A stretch of DNA of 7,266 nucleotides from an uncultured Oscillospiraceae bacterium (lineage in GTDB: Bacteria; Bacillota; Clostridia; Oscillospirales; Ruminococcaceae): contig CAKRVU010000063.1 in NCBI GenBank assembly GCA_934408835.1, positions 1 to 7,266 on the forward strand. The letters are read 5' to 3'. A program made the translations under genes and the position numbers. The notes beneath the pieces were generated by a model. It made no database searches. It worked only from the letters and a program-made list of their open reading frames with translations, and was not told the DNA's origin. This document shows, piece by piece, positions 5,680 through 7,266 of this stretch. Every line of letters begins with the position of its first letter. Position 1 is the stretch's first letter.

Positions 5680-6410
5680 ACACGGTATGAAAAAAACTTG
5701 AATTTTCCGGCGCCTGCTCTTTTTAGACTTTGATCAACGGCAAAATTGTTTAGAAGCTCCTGCGACGAGATCCGCTTGTTTCAAAGCAAAAATAGCCATA
5801 CAAACGAAAGGGGAGAGGTTAATTGGAAGGCAAAAACATAGGCTTGTTTTTAAAAGTACGTCTTTTTTAATTACAGGTTTCAAAATGAAAAAACTTAGCT
5901 GTTAGACAGCAAAAATGAAGACGCCCTGTTGGAGATTTCCAATTGAGGAGGTGTAAGGGGAATTTATAATCGTTTTTGCTGTAAGTAGGAAGTTATCTTT
6001 GAAATCATCAAAGGAACCAAGTTGATTGAGTATCGTAAAAATATTCGTTGTCTTTTCTACTATAAACGTTCTGTATTTCCATCGTCGGTGTGGAGTGTAA
6101 ATCGCTTATGGCGTATGTTGCACAGCTTAAGGAGAACCTTGAATTGAATGTACGAAGGGACTGTTGGCTAACAACTGAAGCATTTGTCGTATCTTCTTGC
6201 CTACGGTAAAATATACCAGTTGCTTGTCTTATGGTTGGATTGCTGCCTTTGTTGCTTCGTTTTTTAAAGGATATTGGATTATTGCTTGACGGTACGGCGT
6301 TGTTTGTGTTACAGTGTTTATGGTGGATGGGTGATTCTTCTATGGTGTTTTTTGTTGTAACTCAAACTGTATTACAGGATTTTCCATTCCCTTAATCCAT
6401 CTATTGTGCT
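5680..6410. other. Long intergenic stretch without a recognisable gene
   Basis: No reading frame of meaningful length with a ribosome binding site was found on either strand; stops are frequent in all frames. It holds a 77-bp block bounded by inverted repeats (5906-5982), a promoter-like pair TTGTCG-N17-TAAAAT on the plus strand (6184-6212), and scattered GGAGG-like strings without frames behind them. A short frame after GGGGAGAGG near 5823 ends within about 15 codons. It could be decayed coding DNA or contain an unrecognised RNA; I recognise no known RNA family. Confidence 0.6.
5906..5982. repeat. 77-bp block bounded by a 13-bp inverted repeat
   Basis: ACAGCAAAAATGA (5906-5918) pairs with TCGTTTTTGCTGT (5970-5982) with a single G-T pair. 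Inside lies a smaller dyad, TTGGA-GAT-TTCCAA. A second copy of GCTGT just upstream (5898-5902) can pair with the left arm instead. No target-site duplication is evident at the ends, so a miniature transposable element is only one option; a folded RNA is another. Confidence 0.45.
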
Positions 6411-6414
6411 GCTA

Positions 6415-6456
6415 CACAGCGGCGCTGTGCATTTGTAAATCTATGATTTGCAAATG
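6415..6456. promoter_or_regulatory. Two adjacent dyads upstream of and overlapping the ddl promoter
   Basis: The first dyad is CACAGC-GGC-GCTGTG (6415-6429). Directly after it comes CATTTGTAAATC-TAT-GATTTGCAAATG (6430-6456), perfect except for one G-T pair. The right arm of the second dyad contains the -35 box of the ddl promoter, so a protein bound there would affect initiation. No U tract follows, so neither looks like an intrinsic terminator. Confidence 0.5.
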
Positions 6457-6476
6457 GAATTGATTTATGATATAAT
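6448..6476 (+). promoter_or_regulatory. Sigma-A promoter of the ddl-type gene
   Basis: TTGCAA (6448-6453), a 17-nt spacer and a perfect TATAAT (6471-6476) with TGA directly before it. Transcription would begin near 6483, giving a leader of about 50 nt. Confidence 0.8.
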
Positions 6477-6520
6477 AAATAGGATTATGTATCCAAATGA
6501 ACCCGCCGCGAACTCAGGTT

Positions 6521-6526
6521 AGGAGG
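6521..6526 (+). promoter_or_regulatory. Ribosome binding site that fixes the TTG start of the ddl-type gene
   Basis: AGGAGG lies 7 nt before TTG 6534-6536. The nearby ATG triplets at 6487 and 6497 are out of frame and upstream of the site. Confidence 0.88.
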
Positions 6527-6533
6527 AATCACT

Positions 6534-7266
6534 TTGCCAAAATATAACATTGCTGTATTATTCGGGGGCGTTTCTTCAGAACATGAAGTCTCCCTTTTGT
6601 CCGCAACCTCGGTGCTACAAAATCTTTCAAAAGAAAAATACGATATCACTTGTATCGGTATTACCAAGCAGGGGCGCTGGTTGCTCTATCCCGGTCCGAT
6701 CGAGGAAATTGCTACCGGTGAGTGGGAAAACCACCCCGGTTGCATTGACGCTATCATCAGTCCAAGCCGTTCTCATCCGGGCGTTCTCACTTTTTCGTCC
6801 GATGGACGCTGCGAAGAACGAACAATCGACTGTGTGTTCCCGGTTCTTCACGGTAAAAATGGAGAAGACGGCACCATACAGGGATTGCTTGCCCTCTCCG
6901 GCGTCCCTTTTGTAGGCTGTGACGTTTTAAGTTCAGCTGTCTGTATGGATAAGGATATCACCCATAGACTGCTCACAACCGCCGGCATCCGCAATGCCAA
7001 CTGGGTTTCTCTGACTACGGCAGACCTCCCGTTATCAGAAGAAACATGCCTAGATATTGCCCGAAAGCTTGGGTTTCCCATTTTCGTCAAGCCTGCTAAC
7101 GCCGGCTCGTCTGTTGGAATTACAAAGGCTCAAACGCTCTCTTCTTTAAGAGAAGGAATTCGTGCCGCCTTTGCACATGACAGTAAAGTGGTCTGCGAGG
7201 AGATGATCTCCGGGCGAGAAATAGAGTGCGCCGTACTTGGCAACGACCACCCGCGCGCCTCCGTCC
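6534..7266 (+). CDS. ddl: D-alanine--D-alanine ligase (Ddl/VanG-like), C-terminus cut by window edge
   Basis: The enzyme joins two D-alanines with ATP to give the dipeptide end of peptidoglycan precursors, in the cytosol. The 244 residues present cover the N-terminal domain and much of the ATP-grasp core of a protein that is usually about 340-360 residues. Seen are FGGVSSEHEVSL (10-21), with E16 at the position of the substrate-binding Glu15 of E. coli DdlB; VLHGKNGEDGTIQG (104-117); CMDKD (137-141); KPANAGSSVGI (186-196), the lysine and glycine-rich ATP loop; and EEMISGREIECAVLG (222-236). The run around 100-141 is close to what I remember of VanG-type D-Ala:D-Ser ligases. Many ordinary clostridial Ddl enzymes share it, and the loop that sets the second substrate lies outside the window. 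The start is TTG, fixed by AGGAGG 7 nt upstream. It has its own promoter and no neighbour upstream on its strand. Confidence 0.93.
   Translation, partial: MPKYNIAVLFGGVSSEHEVSLLSATSVLQNLSKEKYDITCIGITKQGRWLLYPGPIEEIATGEWENHPGCIDAIISPSRSHPGVLTFSSDGRCEERTIDCVFPVLHGKNGEDGTIQGLLALSGVPFVGCDVLSSAVCMDKDITHRLLTTAGIRNANWVSLTTADLPLSEETCLDIARKLGFPIFVKPANAGSSVGITKAQTLSSLREGIRAAFAHDSKVVCEEMISGREIECAVLGNDHPRASV

Noticed and set aside
5823..5870. Short peptide gene after GGGGAGAGG
   Set aside because: Only about 15 codons, weak spacing, no recognisable features.
6415..6456. Intrinsic terminator upstream of ddl
   Set aside because: Neither hairpin is followed by a T tract on either strand, and the second overlaps the ddl -35 box.
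6550..7090. Frames of 74-121 codons on both strands inside ddl
   Set aside because: The TTG-started ddl frame has all the family motifs and an ideal ribosome binding site; these are shadows.

Overview
The window looks like chromosomal DNA of a Clostridia-type Firmicute, perhaps an Oscillospiraceae/Ruminococcaceae-like gut anaerobe. The support is: strong AGGAGG-type ribosome binding sites, consensus sigma-A promoters with extended -10 boxes, tRNA genes that encode their own CCA, a TTG-started Ddl whose N-terminal half resembles VanG-type ligases, and moderate GC content. The taxonomic placement is inference from these traits; no marker gene here fixes it.

Layout from left to right. (1) A minus-strand surface-polysaccharide operon (1-2706, promoter at 2771-2799). 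Its first gene encodes a 745-residue HAD-type protein with a basic N-terminus, a proline-rich linker, a HAD domain and a large C-terminal domain. Ten bases later comes a glycosyltransferase-like gene cut by the left edge. (2) A plus-strand tRNA operon with a perfect TTGACA-N17-TATAAT promoter, tRNA-Ser(UGA), tRNA-Ser(GCU) and a strong intrinsic terminator (2982-3277). (3) A stand-alone minus-strand gene (3520-4500) for a phage baseplate/tail-fibre-like protein: BppU-like head, five 14-residue Ala/Ser repeats, pyocin-knob-like tip. It ends in a long bidirectional terminator (3437-3479) and has a plausible promoter, but no other phage gene is in the window. (4) rsmI on the minus strand (4767-5591), the 16S rRNA C1402 2'-O-ribose methyltransferase. 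(5) About 940 bp without a convincing gene, holding a 77-bp inverted-repeat-bounded structure and, at its right end, a dyad overlapping the promoter of the next gene. (6) The 5' two thirds of a ddl-type D-alanine--D-alanine ligase gene on the plus strand, cut by the right edge.

The genes do not form one pathway. The first operon probably serves cell-surface glycan synthesis, the ligase serves peptidoglycan precursor synthesis, and the tRNAs and rsmI serve translation. The most unusual item is the orphan tail-fibre-like gene, which has its own expression signals and lies next to a tRNA-Ser pair. I see no complete novel defence or mobile system. The best leads are this orphan fibre, the proline-linked HAD protein, and the two dyad structures upstream of ddl.
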